A stretch of DNA of 64,000 bases from an uncultured Oscillospiraceae bacterium (GCA_910588145.1 CAJUPO010000005.1:62001-126000), one strand, 5' to 3'. Counted from the first letter of the stretch, positions 34,014 to 43,393 are shown. Numbers and translations are program-made. The notes: a model not told the origin generated them from the letters alone.

Positions 34014-35204
34014 ATGAAAATAAATGATTTAATCACTCCGGAAGGAACAAAAGACCTTCTCTTTAATGAATGTATAACAAGACAGAATATAGAAAATAAA
34101 ATTCATAAAATTTTTAAGTCAGGCGGTTATTCTGAGCTTATAACTCCATGTATTGAATTTTATGATGTGTTTACACATAATTCAAGTCATTTTTCACAGG
34201 AAAAGCTGTTTAAATTGATGGATTGCAAGGGGAGAATCTTAGTTTTGCGTCCGGATAATACTGTTCCTATTGCAAGAATTGTTGCTACAAGGCTTAAGGA
34301 TGCCGTTCTTCCTATGAGGCTTTATTATAATCAGTGTGTGTTCAACATGGCGCCGTCTTTGAAAGGTAAATCAGCACAGGTAGTGCAGACCGGCATAGAA
34401 CTAATTGGATCATCCTCAAAAATGGCTGATCTTGAAGTTATTTCTACTGCAATAAATGTACTATCTTCCTGCGGAAACGGAGATTATTCCCTTGAAATCG
34501 GGGATATAAGATTTTTCCAGGAGCTTGTAAGAAAGCTTAAGATAAGTGATGAAGAAAAGGAAACTATTAGAAATTATATTAAAGCCAAGAACTATCCTGC
34601 GCTGAATGATTTCCTTGATAATATAGGGGATAATCAGGTTATTCAGGCTCTGAAACGTCTTCCTGGACTTTTTGGAGGTGAGGAAGTTTTTGAAAAAGCT
34701 TCTCAGCTGTTTTCTGACGAAAAGATTGATACGATTTTGACAGATCTGAAAGAATTATATAATAAAATTTCTAAGATTGCAGGTAAGGGTAAAATCACTG
34801 TTGATCTTGGAATGGTAAATAAAACGGATTACTATACAGGAGTTATAATCCGGGGATATCTTGAAGGATACGGAGAAGAAGTGCTTTCAGGAGGACGTTA
34901 TGATAAGCTTATAGCTGATTTCGGATATGATATACCCGCTACCGGTTTTGCAGTTAATGTTGATGCTGTAATGTCAGTTGAAATGAAAAAAAATTCAGTA
35001 ACGGATAAAAATATAGATGCAATAATCTATGCTGAAAATGGATTTGAAATTGAGGCTCTGCATACGGCGGATAAGCTGCGTCAGGAGGGTAGTACAGCTG
35101 AACTTTCATTGTTTGATACTATTGAAGAAACTATTGCATATGCCAAGGCAAAGAACATTGCCAAAATTATAAAAGTCAATGAGATTGTTACGGAGGTAGA
35201 ATAA
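34014..35204 (+). CDS. hisZ: ATP phosphoribosyltransferase regulatory subunit
   Basis: 396 aa class II aminoacyl-tRNA-synthetase-like protein related to HisRS but lacking the tRNA-binding tail. Core: FKLMDCKGRILVLRPDNTVPIAR (motif 2 region), and DYYTGVIIRGYLEGYG. It complexes with the short HisG encoded next and confers activity and histidine feedback. First gene of a nine-gene operon hisZGDCBHAFI. Confidence 0.93.
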   Translation: MKINDLITPEGTKDLLFNECITRQNIENKIHKIFKSGGYSELITPCIEFYDVFTHNSSHFSQEKLFKLMDCKGRILVLRPDNTVPIARIVATRLKDAVLPMRLYYNQCVFNMAPSLKGKSAQVVQTGIELIGSSSKMADLEVISTAINVLSSCGNGDYSLEIGDIRFFQELVRKLKISDEEKETIRNYIKAKNYPALNDFLDNIGDNQVIQALKRLPGLFGGEEVFEKASQLFSDEKIDTILTDLKELYNKISKIAGKGKITVDLGMVNKTDYYTGVIIRGYLEGYGEEVLSGGRYDKLIADFGYDIPATGFAVNVDAVMSVEMKKNSVTDKNIDAIIYAENGFEIEALHTADKLRQEGSTAELSLFDTIEETIAYAKAKNIAKIIKVNEIVTEVE

Positions 35205-35843
35205 ATGTCAAAACCGCTTAGAATTGCCCTGACAAAGGGACGCCTTGAAAAAGATACTATTGGATTGCTGGAAAAATCAGGTTTTGATTGCACTGCTGTA
35301 AGGGAAAAGGGCAGAAAGCTTATTCTTCCGATTAAAGATATAAATGCTGAAGTTGTGCTGGCAAAGGCAAATGATGTTATAACTTATGTAGAGCACGGCG
35401 TTTGTGACATAGGCATCGTGGGTAAAGATACAATTATGGAAATGAGCGGAAAGTTTTTTGAGATGGTTGATCTTGGATTCGGTAGGTGCAGATTTGCTCT
35501 TGCAGTAAAAAAGGGAACAGATTTTTATGCAGGATACGGAGTAAAAACGATTGCTACAAAATATCCTAATATTACAAGGAATTATTTTGAAAGCAAGGGC
35601 ATGGATGTAGATATTGTAAAAATAGAAGGTTCTGTTGAACTGGCTCCGCTTTTAGAACTCTCAAACGGTATTGTAGATATTGTAGAAACAGGAACAACGT
35701 TAAAAGAAAACGGACTGGAAGTTATTGAAGATATTGCTCCAATATCAGCAAGGCTAATTGTAAATACCGTAAGTATGAAACTTAGACAAAAAGAAATTGA
35801 AAACCTAATAAAAATTATAGAGGAGAATTTGCAGTCATGTTAA
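35205..35843 (+). CDS. hisG: ATP phosphoribosyltransferase, short form
   Basis: 212 aa catalytic subunit condensing ATP and PRPP, first step of histidine synthesis. The short form lacks the C-terminal regulatory domain, which agrees with hisZ upstream. Motifs: IALTKGRLEKDT, GIVGKDTIME, KIEGSVELAPLL, and IVDIVETGTTL (PRPP site). Begins right at the hisZ stop. Confidence 0.95.
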   Translation: MSKPLRIALTKGRLEKDTIGLLEKSGFDCTAVREKGRKLILPIKDINAEVVLAKANDVITYVEHGVCDIGIVGKDTIMEMSGKFFEMVDLGFGRCRFALAVKKGTDFYAGYGVKTIATKYPNITRNYFESKGMDVDIVKIEGSVELAPLLELSNGIVDIVETGTTLKENGLEVIEDIAPISARLIVNTVSMKLRQKEIENLIKIIEENLQSC

Positions 35844-37123
35844 AAAAGATTTTTGCTAATGGAAACGATGAATTTGATTTTCTTGAAAGCCTTAAAAAAA
35901 GAAGCGGAGAAACTGATAAGCAGGTAACTCAGATTGTTAATGAAATAATTGATAATGTTAAGGCACACGGTGATAAAGCTGTTAATGACTATACATTAAA
36001 ATTTGACGGAAGCTTACCGGAATACTATGAAGTTCCTCAGGATGTAATAAATGATGCACTTGAAGAAGCAGACGAAAATTATGTAAATGCGCTTTTAAAC
36101 GCTATGGAAAATATTGCAGATTTTCATAATCGCCAAAGACAGCAGGGATTTACTGACTGCAAAGAGAACGGCGTCATGTTGGGACAGCGTGTAAGAGGAC
36201 TTGAAAGAGTTGGTTTATATGTACCAGGCGGAACAGCTGCTTATCCTTCAAGCGTTCTGATGAATGCCATTCCAGCAAAAATTGCAGGAGTAAAAGAAAT
36301 AATTATGGTAACTCCTCCGCTTAAGGATGGGACCCCAAATAAGGACATACTTGTAGCTGCTGCGGTTTGCGGAGTTGACAGAGTATTTCTTACCGGAGGA
36401 GCTCAGGCTATCGCAGCTTTAGCTTATGGTACAGAATCAATTCCAAAGGTAGATAAAATTGTAGGACCAGGTAATATTTTTGTTGCAACTGCTAAAAAAC
36501 TTCTTTATGGACAGGTAGACATTGATATGATTGCTGGTCCGAGTGAAATTCTTGTGATGGCAGATGAAACAGCTGATCCTAAATTTATAGCTGCTGACCT
36601 CATGTCTCAGGCTGAACACGATAAGTTGGCGTCTGCTATTCTGCTGACAACCAGCGAAGAAATTGCTGATAAGGTAAATGAAGAAATCAAGCGTCAGATA
36701 CAGTATCTGTCACGTAAGGAAATTATAGAGAATTCCCTTACTAACTATGGAGTGATGATTGTATGTGATTGTCCTCACTGCGCTGTTGAGCTTGCTAATG
36801 CAATAGCGCCTGAGCACCTTGAAGTTTTAATGAAAAATGCTACTGAATATATCGGCAAGCTTGATAATGCTGGTTCTGTTTTTCTTGGACAGTATGCATC
36901 AGAACCGCTTGGTGATTATTATGCAGGACCAAATCATGTGCTGCCTACAAGCGGGACAGCACGTTTCTTCTCACCGCTTTCAGTGGCAAGCTTTATAAAG
37001 CGTTCAAGTTATATTTATTATACTGAAGAAGCTCTCAGAGAAGCAAAAGATGACATTGTTCTAATTGCTGAAAAAGAGGGTCTTACAGCTCATGCCAATG
37101 CAATAAAGGTTAGATTCGAATAA
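35837..37123 (+). CDS. hisD: Histidinol dehydrogenase
   Basis: 428 aa zinc enzyme oxidising histidinol to histidine in two NAD+-dependent steps. Motifs: GLYVPGGTAAYPSSVLMNAIPA, VDKIVGPGNIFVATAKK, DMIAGPSEILV, SQAEHD (zinc Gln/His) and AGPNHVLPTSGTARF. Overlaps the hisG end by 7 bp. Confidence 0.97.
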   Translation: MLKKIFANGNDEFDFLESLKKRSGETDKQVTQIVNEIIDNVKAHGDKAVNDYTLKFDGSLPEYYEVPQDVINDALEEADENYVNALLNAMENIADFHNRQRQQGFTDCKENGVMLGQRVRGLERVGLYVPGGTAAYPSSVLMNAIPAKIAGVKEIIMVTPPLKDGTPNKDILVAAAVCGVDRVFLTGGAQAIAALAYGTESIPKVDKIVGPGNIFVATAKKLLYGQVDIDMIAGPSEILVMADETADPKFIAADLMSQAEHDKLASAILLTTSEEIADKVNEEIKRQIQYLSRKEIIENSLTNYGVMIVCDCPHCAVELANAIAPEHLEVLMKNATEYIGKLDNAGSVFLGQYASEPLGDYYAGPNHVLPTSGTARFFSPLSVASFIKRSSYIYYTEEALREAKDDIVLIAEKEGLTAHANAIKVRFE

Positions 37124-37142
37124 GGTTTAGGAGTGAACATTA

Positions 37143-38222
37143 ATGTCTGATGATGTTTTATGGGAAAAGAATATAAGAAGGGTTGTTCCGTATACTCCAG
37201 GTGAACAGCCTAAAGAAAAAAATATAATTAAGCTTAATACAAATGAAAATCCATATCCGCCGTGCAAAGGTGTAAAAAGTGTTTTGGATGCATTTAATTG
37301 TGATGATATGAGACTTTATCCTGATACAGGATCTGATGTACTTGTAACAGAACTTGCAAAAAAATACAAGGTAAGTAAATCAAATATTTTTGTCGGTGTT
37401 GGTTCAGACGATGTAATTTCAATAGCGTTTATGACTTTCTTTAATTCGGAAAAGCCTATACTTTTTCCGGACATTACATATTCGTTTTATGACGTATGGG
37501 CATCAGTTTATCGAATTCCGTATGAAACAAAGCCTCTTGATGATAATTTCAGAATCAATCCTGAAGACTATAAGACTGTAAACGGAGGTATAATATTTCC
37601 AAATCCGAATGCACCAACGGGAGTTTTAGAAAGTACAGACATTATTGAAGATATTGTTAAATCAAATCCTTCATCAGTGGTTATAATTGATGAAGCATAT
37701 ATTGACTTTGGCGGAGAAAGCTGCATGCCTTTGATAAATAAATATGATAATCTTTTGGTTGTACAAACTTTTTCTAAATCCAGATCAATGGCAGGTATGA
37801 GAATAGGTTTTGCAGTTGGAAGTGAGAAGCTTATAAAATATTTAAATGATGTAAAGTTTTCTGTAAATTCTTATACAATGAATCATATCACCCAAATTTG
37901 CGGAGCAGAATCCGTTAAGGATGATGAGTATTTTAATAAAACATTAAATTGCATAATAGAAACCAGAGAAAAAACTAAAAAGCAACTTACTGAACTTGGT
38001 TTTATTTTTCCGGATTCAAAAAGTAATTTTATATTTGCAAGTCATAATGAAGTACCTGCAAAATACATTTTTGATGAGCTAAAAAAGAAAAAAATATATG
38101 TAAGGTATTGGGATAAGGATAAAATAAATAATTATCTTAGAATAACAGTTGGTACTGACAGAGAAATGAATATCTTAATTGAAGCTCTTAGAGAAATTCT
38201 CCTGAAAGGAAGAAATTTATGA
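37143..38222 (+). CDS. hisC: Histidinol-phosphate aminotransferase
   Basis: 359 aa PLP enzyme (class I/II fold) that transaminates imidazole-acetol phosphate. KLNTNENPYPP near the start, FPNPNAPTG, IIDEAYIDFGG, and the PLP-binding Lys in QTFSKSRSMAGMRIG. Ends overlapping the hisB start as ATGA. Confidence 0.95.
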   Translation: MSDDVLWEKNIRRVVPYTPGEQPKEKNIIKLNTNENPYPPCKGVKSVLDAFNCDDMRLYPDTGSDVLVTELAKKYKVSKSNIFVGVGSDDVISIAFMTFFNSEKPILFPDITYSFYDVWASVYRIPYETKPLDDNFRINPEDYKTVNGGIIFPNPNAPTGVLESTDIIEDIVKSNPSSVVIIDEAYIDFGGESCMPLINKYDNLLVVQTFSKSRSMAGMRIGFAVGSEKLIKYLNDVKFSVNSYTMNHITQICGAESVKDDEYFNKTLNCIIETREKTKKQLTELGFIFPDSKSNFIFASHNEVPAKYIFDELKKKKIYVRYWDKDKINNYLRITVGTDREMNILIEALREILLKGRNL

Positions 38223-38800
38223 GAAAGGCAAAAATAAGCCGCAAGACACGAGAAACTGATATAACTGCTGAGGTAATATTAGATGGAAAAGGAATTGCTC
38301 AGATAGAAACAGGCATAGGTTTTTTTGACCATATGCTGACTGCCCTTTCTGTTCACAGCGGTATAAGTATATTACTAAAATGTATAGGCGACTTGAATGT
38401 TGACTGTCATCATTCAGTTGAAGATACCGGAATAGTACTTGGACAAGCTTTTAATGAGGCTTTAAAGGATAAGTCAGGGATAGAACGATATGGTTCAGCT
38501 TATATACCCATGGATGAAGCACTGGGATTTTGTTCTTTGGACATTAGCAATCGCCCTTTTCTTGTATTTAAGGGTGAGTTTACAAATCAGATGATAGGTG
38601 AATATGATACATGTATGACAGAAGAGTTTTTTCGTGCTTTTGCTTTTAATGCAGGTATTACACTTCATGTAAATATGGTATATGGAACAAATGACCATCA
38701 TAAATGTGAAGCAATTTTTAAGGCTTGTGCTCACGCATTGAAAAAAGCGATTAGGTTAAATGATACAGGTGAGACGCTTTCGACGAAAGGAAGTTTATAA
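38219..38800 (+). CDS. hisB: Imidazoleglycerol-phosphate dehydratase
   Basis: 193 aa mono-functional IGP dehydratase with duplicated metal-site halves: GIGFFDHMLTALSVHSG, DCHHSVEDTGIVLG, and in the second half ITLHVNMVYGTNDHHKCEAIFKA (shown in part), with His residues binding two Mn2+. It has no fused histidinol phosphatase domain as in enteric HisB. The four-base ATGA overlap couples it to hisC. Confidence 0.96.
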   Translation: MRKAKISRKTRETDITAEVILDGKGIAQIETGIGFFDHMLTALSVHSGISILLKCIGDLNVDCHHSVEDTGIVLGQAFNEALKDKSGIERYGSAYIPMDEALGFCSLDISNRPFLVFKGEFTNQMIGEYDTCMTEEFFRAFAFNAGITLHVNMVYGTNDHHKCEAIFKACAHALKKAIRLNDTGETLSTKGSL

Positions 38801-39405
38801 TGATTGCAGTAATTGATTATGGTGCAGGAAATATTTTTAGTGTTAAAAACGCACTTGATTATCTGGGATTTGAAAGTATTCTAACAGATAAAAGTGAGGA
38901 TTTAAAAAATGCAGACGCATTAATTCTTCCTGGAGTAGGAGCGTTTCCAAGTGCGATGAAGATGTTGGAAAAAAGCGGACTCATTGATACGATTATGACT
39001 CAGGCTAAGTCTAAACCTTTTCTGGGGATATGTCTGGGAATGCAGCTTCTATTTGATAAGAGCTATGAATTTGAAGAGTGCAGCGGTCTTGGTCTAATTA
39101 GCGGAACAGTTGATAAAATGGAAGAAGATAACCTTATTATTCCGCATATGGGATGGAACAAACTTGAAATGCTCAATGAATGTCCTCTTATTCATGGTTT
39201 GAACGAAGAAAGCTATGTTTACTTTGTACATTCATATAAGGCAAAATGTGAAGATAAAAATATTTCTGCTTATTGTAATTATGGAAGCAGGGTTCCGGCT
39301 CTCGTATATGATGGTTCAACAGTTTATGGCGCTCAATTTCATCCTGAAAAGAGCGGTGAAACAGGACTGAAGATTTTGAAAAATTTCGGAGGACTTATAA
39401 AATGA
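38800..39405 (+). CDS. hisH: Imidazole glycerol phosphate synthase, glutaminase subunit
   Basis: 201 aa class I glutamine amidotransferase that passes ammonia to HisF. Nucleophile Cys in FLGICLGMQLLFD, His-x-Glu in AQFHPEKSGETG; DYGAGNIFSVKNAL at the start. Starts within the hisB stop codon (TAATG). Confidence 0.96.
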   Translation: MIAVIDYGAGNIFSVKNALDYLGFESILTDKSEDLKNADALILPGVGAFPSAMKMLEKSGLIDTIMTQAKSKPFLGICLGMQLLFDKSYEFEECSGLGLISGTVDKMEEDNLIIPHMGWNKLEMLNECPLIHGLNEESYVYFVHSYKAKCEDKNISAYCNYGSRVPALVYDGSTVYGAQFHPEKSGETGLKILKNFGGLIK

Positions 39406-40130
39406 TAATTTTACCAGCAATAGATATTAAGGACGGTAACTGTGTCAGACTTTTCAAGGGAGATTTTTCTACAGTAGAAAAAGTAGCGTCAGATTATATG
39501 GAAACGGCAAAAGGATTTGAAAATTCCGGAGCCTCATGGATACATATGGTTGATCTTGACGGCGCTAAGGAAGGCAGACCGGTTAATACTAATATATATA
39601 AAGATGTTGCCAATAAAACTTCTCTTAAGGTTGAAGTTGGCGGAGGAATTAGAAATATAGAAACAATTGATGAATATCTTGCAATGGGGATTTCAAGAGT
39701 AATAATCGGTTCTGCCGCATTAAAAGATCCAGTTTTGGTTGCTGATGCAGTAAATAAATTCGGAAGTGAAAAAATAGCTGTAGGAATAGATGCGAAAAAC
39801 GGTATGGTTGCAACGGAGGGATGGATTGAAGAATCGGATGTCAATTATATTCAGCTTGCTAAAGAAATGATTAAAATTGGTGTAGAGTATTTTATTGTAA
39901 CTGATATATCAAAGGACGGAACATTATCAGGTGTAAATACTGAGCAGCTTAAAAAATTATCTGAGGAAGTTAAAGGAAAATGTAATATTATTGCAAGCGG
40001 AGGAGTTCATACTATTGAAGATATAAAAGCGTGCAAAGAACTTGGTCTTTATGGTACAATATGCGGTAAATCCATATATAAAGGTACGCTTGATCTTAGA
40101 GAAGCAATTACCGTTGGGGAAGGAGACTAA
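39402..40130 (+). CDS. hisA: ProFAR isomerase
   Basis: 242 aa beta/alpha-barrel that opens the ribose ring of ProFAR. Duplicated half-barrel motifs: ILPAIDIKDGNCVRL (catalytic Asp), VDLDGAKEG, EVGGGIR, IVTDISKDGTLSG (second Asp), IASGGV. ATGA overlap with hisH. Confidence 0.96.
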   Translation: MIILPAIDIKDGNCVRLFKGDFSTVEKVASDYMETAKGFENSGASWIHMVDLDGAKEGRPVNTNIYKDVANKTSLKVEVGGGIRNIETIDEYLAMGISRVIIGSAALKDPVLVADAVNKFGSEKIAVGIDAKNGMVATEGWIEESDVNYIQLAKEMIKIGVEYFIVTDISKDGTLSGVNTEQLKKLSEEVKGKCNIIASGGVHTIEDIKACKELGLYGTICGKSIYKGTLDLREAITVGEGD

Positions 40131-40131
40131 T

Positions 40132-40887
40132 ATGCTCGCCAAAAGAATTATACCATGTCTTGACGTACGAAATGGGAAAGTAGTAAAGGGTGTAAACTTT
40201 GAAGGAATTAAGGATGTTGGTGATCCAGTACTGTCAGCAGAAGAATATAACCGTCAAGGCGCTGATGAAATAGTATTTTATGATATTACTGCATCGTTTG
40301 AGGGGAGAGGTGTTTTTCTTGATGTGGTAAGAGAAACAGCAAAAAAAGTATTTGTTCCTCTTACAGTTGGCGGAGGTATTAAAACAGTTGATGATATTAG
40401 AGATACATTAAGAGCTGGAGCTGATAAGGTTTCGGTAAACTCTCAGGCAGTGCAGAATCCTGGGCTTATAAAAGATGGAGCCGATATATTTGGAAGTCAG
40501 TGTATATGCGTAGGAATTGATGCAAAAAAAGTATCTGATAAAAAATGGACTGTTTTTATTAACGGCGGTCGTGTTGATTATAAACTTGATTTAATTGAAT
40601 GGGTAAAAACCATTGAGCAACTTGGAGCCGGAGAAATATGCCTTAATTCAATAGATGCAGACGGGACTAAGGCAGGATTTGATATTGAAATGCTTGATGC
40701 GGTTTGCAAATCAGTCAATATTCCTGTTATTGCAAGCGGAGGAGCTGGAAAGATAGAAGACTTTTCTGATGTTTTTGAGAAAACAGGAGCAACTGCTGCT
40801 TTGGCAGCCTCATTATTTCATTTTAAAGAGCTTACAGTTGGACAGGTAAAAGATTACTGCCGAAATAAAGGAATAATTGTGAGATAA
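40132..40887 (+). CDS. hisF: Imidazole glycerol phosphate synthase, cyclase subunit
   Basis: 251 aa barrel cyclase partner of HisH. Catalytic Asp residues are in IIPCLDVRNGKVVKG and NSIDADGTKAGFD; phosphate-binding GGGI and IASGGAGK are visible. A longer reading to 40042 overlaps hisA by 90 bp and is rejected: GGGGAAGGAGA stands before the ATG at 40132 and homologues start with MLAKRIIPCLD. Confidence 0.96.
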   Translation: MLAKRIIPCLDVRNGKVVKGVNFEGIKDVGDPVLSAEEYNRQGADEIVFYDITASFEGRGVFLDVVRETAKKVFVPLTVGGGIKTVDDIRDTLRAGADKVSVNSQAVQNPGLIKDGADIFGSQCICVGIDAKKVSDKKWTVFINGGRVDYKLDLIEWVKTIEQLGAGEICLNSIDADGTKAGFDIEMLDAVCKSVNIPVIASGGAGKIEDFSDVFEKTGATAALAASLFHFKELTVGQVKDYCRNKGIIVR

Positions 40888-40911
40888 ATTTATAGAGATA
40901 GGTAAATATTT

Positions 40912-41253
40912 ATGAAAAATATCGAATTTAATGATCTTGATAAATTTTTTGTCAAGAATGAACTGATACCGGCTATTTGCTATGAAGCGGATACTAAAAC
41001 TGTTCTAATGCTTGCTTATATGAATAAAGAAAGCTTGAAGAGAACACTCGAAACAGGCTATACTTGGTTCTGGAGCCGTTCAAGGCAGGAATACTGGAAT
41101 AAGGGCGCTACATCAGGTCATCTACAAAAAGTAGTTAGTATTTACGGAGACTGTGATAATGATACACTTTTAATTAACGTAAAGCAAATCGGTGCAGCAT
41201 GTCATACTGGTGAATATAGTTGCTTTTTCAATAAAATCTATGAAGAAAAATAA
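40912..41253 (+). CDS. hisI: Phosphoribosyl-AMP cyclohydrolase
   Basis: 113 aa single-domain cyclohydrolase opening the adenine ring of PR-AMP. Zinc/Mg motifs: MLAYMNKESL, WSRSRQEYWNKG, VSIYGDCDNDTLL, and GAACHTGEYSCFF. The HisE pyrophosphohydrolase domain, often fused or next in line, is absent. Last recognised his gene. Confidence 0.95.
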   Translation: MKNIEFNDLDKFFVKNELIPAICYEADTKTVLMLAYMNKESLKRTLETGYTWFWSRSRQEYWNKGATSGHLQKVVSIYGDCDNDTLLINVKQIGAACHTGEYSCFFNKIYEEK

Positions 41254-41308
41254 TTTTTAAGAAAAATTTTAAATTTTAGTAACAAAATTGTTATTGTCTG
41301 AATATTAT

Positions 41309-41327
41309 ATATTGAAGTATTCAATAT
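41309..41327. repeat. 8-3-8 inverted repeat before Cys-rich gene
   Basis: Perfect dyad ATATTGAA-GTA-TTCAATAT, 44 bp before the chosen start at 41371. A smaller TAACAA-AA-TTGTTA dyad lies at 41280-41293. Neither has a T-run, so they look like protein-binding sites rather than terminators. No confident sigma-E or sigma-K promoter could be read here. Confidence 0.5.
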
Positions 41328-41370
41328 GGAAGCGTTTGAAGCTTTAATATATAATAGGAGGACTTTTTTT

Positions 41371-42165
41371 ATGAGTGAATATTCACGTTATAATGAATGT
41401 GATTCTGTTCCAATTAAGGTGAATCGGGTTTTTGACAGCTGCAGTGATAAAGATTGCGTTACTGGGGTTCCGGTTGTACTTACATCACCATTACCTGACA
41501 ATATAACTATTATTAAAAGCAAATGCATTACGGTATGCGATGTTTGCATGAGTGTTGAACCTATTCCTTTTAATAAGGGATTTTATTCAGTTGACCTTAC
41601 ATTTACATTTGACGTTCAGCTTTTAGGTTATGCGACTGGTTGCAGCTGTCCTGTTCCGATAAAGGGAACTGCGTCAGTAAGCAAAAGCTGTATACTTTTT
41701 GGCAGTGAAACTAATTCAAAGACATTTTTCAGCAATGGTCAGTCTATTGGTACAACAGGTGAGTGCTGTGACACTGTAAATCCGCCGATAGCGGTCGTTC
41801 AGGCTGTATCACCTATTGTCCTTGAATCAAAAATAACGAATTGCTGTGACTGTGATCCATGCTACGAGTCAAATTGTATGCAGAAAAGAGGTATCGTTCT
41901 TACTCTTGGTTTGTTCTATGTTGTTGAACTGATTAGACCTGTAACCATAATGGTACCGACATATGAATATACAATACCTAAAAAAGAATGCTGTGCTGAT
42001 ATGGATAGTCCATGTGAAATTTTTGACAAAATCAAATTTCCAACAGAGGAATTTTCACCTGCAAAGCTTGAAAATGCACCTTCAGATTCATGTCCTTGTT
42101 CCTGTCCATATGCGCCGGTAACCCCGATTGATCTTAATCCATCGTGTGAATGTGAAAATAACTGA
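41371..42165 (+). CDS. Cys-rich conserved protein of spore-forming Clostridia
   Basis: 264 aa with 24 Cys, many paired (GCSC, ECCD, NCCDC, CPCSC). There is no signal peptide or membrane span. Repeated beta-strand-like stretches (FYSVDLTFTFDVQLLG, GIVLTLGLFYVVELI) and RVFDSCSDKDC near the start recall an uncharacterised family seen in spore-forming Clostridia, distantly like the SPOCS/DUF3794 beta-domain; this recollection is not verified. The upstream ATG (41326) lacks a ribosome site; TAGGAGGA precedes 41371. The yunB gene follows by 53 bp, so a spore-envelope role is possible. Function unknown. Confidence 0.7.
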   Translation: MSEYSRYNECDSVPIKVNRVFDSCSDKDCVTGVPVVLTSPLPDNITIIKSKCITVCDVCMSVEPIPFNKGFYSVDLTFTFDVQLLGYATGCSCPVPIKGTASVSKSCILFGSETNSKTFFSNGQSIGTTGECCDTVNPPIAVVQAVSPIVLESKITNCCDCDPCYESNCMQKRGIVLTLGLFYVVELIRPVTIMVPTYEYTIPKKECCADMDSPCEIFDKIKFPTEEFSPAKLENAPSDSCPCSCPYAPVTPIDLNPSCECENN

Positions 42166-42218
42166 TATTAAGCGGGCGGTCTTAGATCGTCCGTTTATAT
42201 ATTTTAAAGAGGTTTGTA

Positions 42219-42857
42219 ATGAGAAAAAAATCAGCAATAAATAAAAAAAGAACAGTAATTATTATTTTATTACTGTTAGTTTTTTTATTTTTATTTATTT
42301 TTTTTGATATAAGAATAAATAATTCTTTTCAGGAACTCAGCAAATACTACTGCGGACGAAATGCTTCTGAAATAATAAGTACAAGTGTAGATGAAATACT
42401 AAGCGAAACCAGGGCTGAATATTCTGATTTTTCTACGCTGATATATGACGAGAATGGAAAAATAGTTTCTGCGGAAACTATTACTGCCAATGTTAATTCT
42501 ATTCAAAATATGATTATCAAGAGAATAAATGAAAAGATTGCTGCCTGTTCCGACAACAAAATAGAAATTCCAGTAGGTACCGTAACTGGTTTCTATATTT
42601 TAAATGGAAGAGGACCGAATGCAAGTTTCAAGTTTATTCCCTCTGGTAATACTGAAACCAATTTGAGCAGCAGTTTTACATCAGCAGGAATTAATCAGAC
42701 ATGTCATAAAATAATTTTAGACGTAACAGTCAGAACAGCAGCTATTTATCCAGGGGGAAAATCAGAATCTGAATTTACAATGAGCTGTATAATTGCAGAA
42801 ACCATAATTGTTGGTGATATACCAGAATCTTTACTTGGTATAAATTCAGTCGTTTAA
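42219..42857 (+). CDS. yunB: Sporulation protein YunB
   Basis: 212 aa with one N-terminal membrane span (residues 12-30) and an exported domain. Family features: VNSIQNMIIKRINEKI, PVGTVTGFYILNGRGP, GINQTCHKIILDV and AETIIVGDIPESLLG. YunB is made under sigma-E in Bacillus and is needed for normal spore formation; its molecular action is not known. The last 12 bp overlap the 3' end of the convergent nrdG. Confidence 0.85.
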   Translation: MRKKSAINKKRTVIIILLLLVFLFLFIFFDIRINNSFQELSKYYCGRNASEIISTSVDEILSETRAEYSDFSTLIYDENGKIVSAETITANVNSIQNMIIKRINEKIAACSDNKIEIPVGTVTGFYILNGRGPNASFKFIPSGNTETNLSSSFTSAGINQTCHKIILDVTVRTAAIYPGGKSESEFTMSCIIAETIIVGDIPESLLGINSVV

Positions 42858-43373
42858 TGATGAGATAACGGTTTTACCGCTTTTAAGTGATTCTTGTACG
42901 TCGATTATCCGCTGATTTTCTGATCCTCTAAATTGAAGCATTAAATTTTTTTGGCTTTCAATAAATTCTCCATCTACAAGAATATCAATTGATTTCAGCA
43001 TATCATCTGAATATTCAGATTTAATTTTTGATGTTTTAAGAAGATCATTTTCAAACTTATAACCGGTATAGCACCAAATGCTTTTATTTGGGTATATGCT
43101 TTTAATTCTTTTTAAGAGCAATGAAAGTTCCTTTTGATTTTCAGGTTCAAAGGGTTCACCTCCAAGAAGGGAGAAACCTGAAATGTAATCAGGGGATAAA
43201 GCTGTAATTATTTCTTTACATACTACTTCGTTAAATGCTTTTCCGTAATTAAAATCCCAAGTTTCAGAGTTAAAGCATCCCTTACAATGATGTGTACATC
43301 CTGAAACAAAAAGCGAAACCCGAACCCCTGGACCGTTAGCAATATCTGTTTTTTTTATAGATGCATAATTCAT
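42846..43373 (-). CDS. nrdG: Anaerobic ribonucleotide reductase activating protein
   Basis: 175 aa radical-SAM activase. CTHHCKGC supplies the three cluster Cys (CxxxCxxC), followed by FNSETWDF; GGEPF binds SAM. It generates the glycyl radical on NrdD. Located 46 bp after nrdD with a hairpin between, so it is probably expressed below NrdD. Confidence 0.95.
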   Translation of the reverse strand: MNYASIKKTDIANGPGVRVSLFVSGCTHHCKGCFNSETWDFNYGKAFNEVVCKEIITALSPDYISGFSLLGGEPFEPENQKELSLLLKRIKSIYPNKSIWCYTGYKFENDLLKTSKIKSEYSDDMLKSIDILVDGEFIESQKNLMLQFRGSENQRIIDVQESLKSGKTVISSLND

Positions 43374-43393
43374 AAAATTCTCCTAAATAGATA

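Noticed and set aside
40042..40131. N-terminal extension of HisF overlapping hisA
   Set aside because: Non-homologous and without ribosome site; the strong site before 40132 defines the start.
41254..41370. Sigma-E type promoter before the Cys-rich gene
   Set aside because: GAATATT at 41300 resembles a -35, but no acceptable CATAnnnT -10 follows at the right distance.
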